64,000 nucleotides of DNA, taken from contig NZ_JYKY01000020.1 of NCBI RefSeq assembly GCF_001042985.1, positions 1-64,000 on the forward strand. The letters are read 5' to 3'. Source of the DNA: Pseudomonas lundensis (GTDB lineage Bacteria; Pseudomonadota; Gammaproteobacteria; Pseudomonadales; Pseudomonadaceae). Shown one piece after another: positions 63,434 through 64,000 of the stretch. The translations under genes and the position numbers were made by a program. Under the pieces are notes generated by a model. It was given only the letters and a program-made list of their open reading frames with translations. It made no database searches and had not been told where the DNA came from. How positions within the stretch are numbered: the first letter of the stretch is position 1; the number at the start of each line of letters is the position of its first letter.

Positions 63434-64000
63434 TACAGTGCATCCCCATAACGCACTTTGCGTTCGTAGAGTTTTTTCGCCTTGCCTTCCAGCCAGGCCA
63501 ACAGACGGGCTTCATCGCGCAAGATCTGGCGCAGCGGCATCTGGAAATAACCACGCAAAAAACGCAGCTTGTCGCGCGGGGTCAAGCCGATGTCCAGCGC
63601 CGAAAAATACAGCGCTGCCAAGTCTTTGTTGCGCCAGCGGCGGCTGATGACCGGGCGGGTCTGGGCGCGGTGCAAATCGATGATCGACAGACGGAAATTG
63701 TCCGGCGTCACCGGTTGGTCGGTGTGCAGCAAAAAGTGGCAAATGTAGCAGTCGCGATGGTTGACGCCTGCGCGGTGCATCATGCCGGTCATGCGCGCCA
63801 CTTCAGCGATCAGCGCGTGCTTGAGCCGGGGCTGAGGCGGTTGCTTGACCCAGTTGATGCTGAAATCTTCAAGGCTGACCGTGGGCGCCAGTTCTTCGGT
63901 GATGATGAACGAGTGCTGTGCGGCCGGGTTGCTGCCTTTCTCGCCATAGGCCACGGCGGTCATGGTCGGAACGCCGACCTCATGCAGACGATTGATCGCC
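63433..64000 (-). CDS. waaP: LPS heptose I kinase WaaP, partial (5' end outside window)
   Basis: Only the C-terminal 189 codons are present; the frame is open to the window edge, and an internal ATG at 63963 is not the real start. Visible features match WaaP/RfaP: the hinge FIITEELAPTVSLEDF, the catalytic loop MHRAGVNHRDCYICHFLL with His and Asp, and LSIIDLHRAQTRPVI. The enzyme phosphorylates heptose I of the inner core and is essential in P. aeruginosa. It is the first of the four overlapping kinase genes seen here. Confidence 0.92.
   Translation of the reverse strand, partial: AINRLHEVGVPTMTAVAYGEKGSNPAAQHSFIITEELAPTVSLEDFSINWVKQPPQPRLKHALIAEVARMTGMMHRAGVNHRDCYICHFLLHTDQPVTPDNFRLSIIDLHRAQTRPVISRRWRNKDLAALYFSALDIGLTPRDKLRFLRGYFQMPLRQILRDEARLLAWLEGKAKKLYERKVRYGDAL

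Noticed and set aside
1..64000. CRISPR array, tRNA, rRNA, insertion sequence or prophage
   Set aside because: No regularly spaced repeats, cloverleaf-like or rRNA sequence, transposase or integrase was seen in reading both strands.

Overview
The window is a stretch of Pseudomonas chromosome, probably from the P. fluorescens/putida side of the genus. The evidence is high GC, Pseudomonas-type gene order (orn-rsgA-motAB-HDOD-rhdA-psd-serB; parC-parE-yqiA-cpdA-nudF; thiC-tolC; waaA; hldE-msbA-waaL and the LPS core kinases) and proteins that read as Pseudomonas orthologues throughout. Species cannot be fixed from sequence alone. No rRNA, tRNA, CRISPR array, insertion sequence or prophage was seen.

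Region 1 (1-2.4 kb): an unrecognised gene, then a strongly structured leader-like RNA in front of a small DUF3077-type gene that is broken by a one-base frameshift, then a TRIC/UPF0126 membrane protein. Region 2 (2.4-12.4 kb): housekeeping genes orn, rsgA, motA-motB (with a FliA-type promoter), an HDOD protein, rhdA-psd, serB and a divergent AhpA/YtjB-like membrane protein. Region 3 (12.5-22.8 kb): a PqiC-like lipoprotein and a long minus-strand series nudF, DUF1249, cpdA, yqiA, parE, phytase-like esterase, retropepsin-like protease, parC, with many start/stop overlaps. Region 4 (22.8-28 kb): thiamine genes cytX and thiC under a TPP riboswitch, and a TolC-family outer-membrane channel.

Region 5 (28.1-32.8 kb) is accessory. 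Two consecutive reading frames together make one giant DUF6543-type toxin-like protein of about 1,566 residues, split by a single missing C. Region 6 (32.8-53.3 kb) holds LPS and envelope functions: waaA, an SMR pump, a three-gene redox/unknown operon, hldE, msbA, a WaaL ligase fused to a kinase-like domain, an acyltransferase, and a long minus-strand core-oligosaccharide operon (carbamoyltransferase, glycosyltransferases, Mig-14-like protein, PIG-L deacetylase, DUF6625-like protein, acetyltransferase).

Region 7 (53.4-60.4 kb) is a second accessory block: a small lipoprotein, a TonB-dependent receptor and a 1,409-residue DUF6543-type protein whose C-terminus carries GxxH motifs like those of the Tiki/ChaN/EreA fold. 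It separates the carbamoyltransferase from the LPS kinase cluster, which lie next to each other in P. aeruginosa as I recall it. Region 8 (60.5-64 kb): four overlapping LPS-core kinase genes ending in waaP, which runs off the window.

The most novel material is the two giant toxin-like proteins, the structured leader near 1.2-1.33 kb, and a possible variant or decayed TPP-type aptamer between thiC and cytX.
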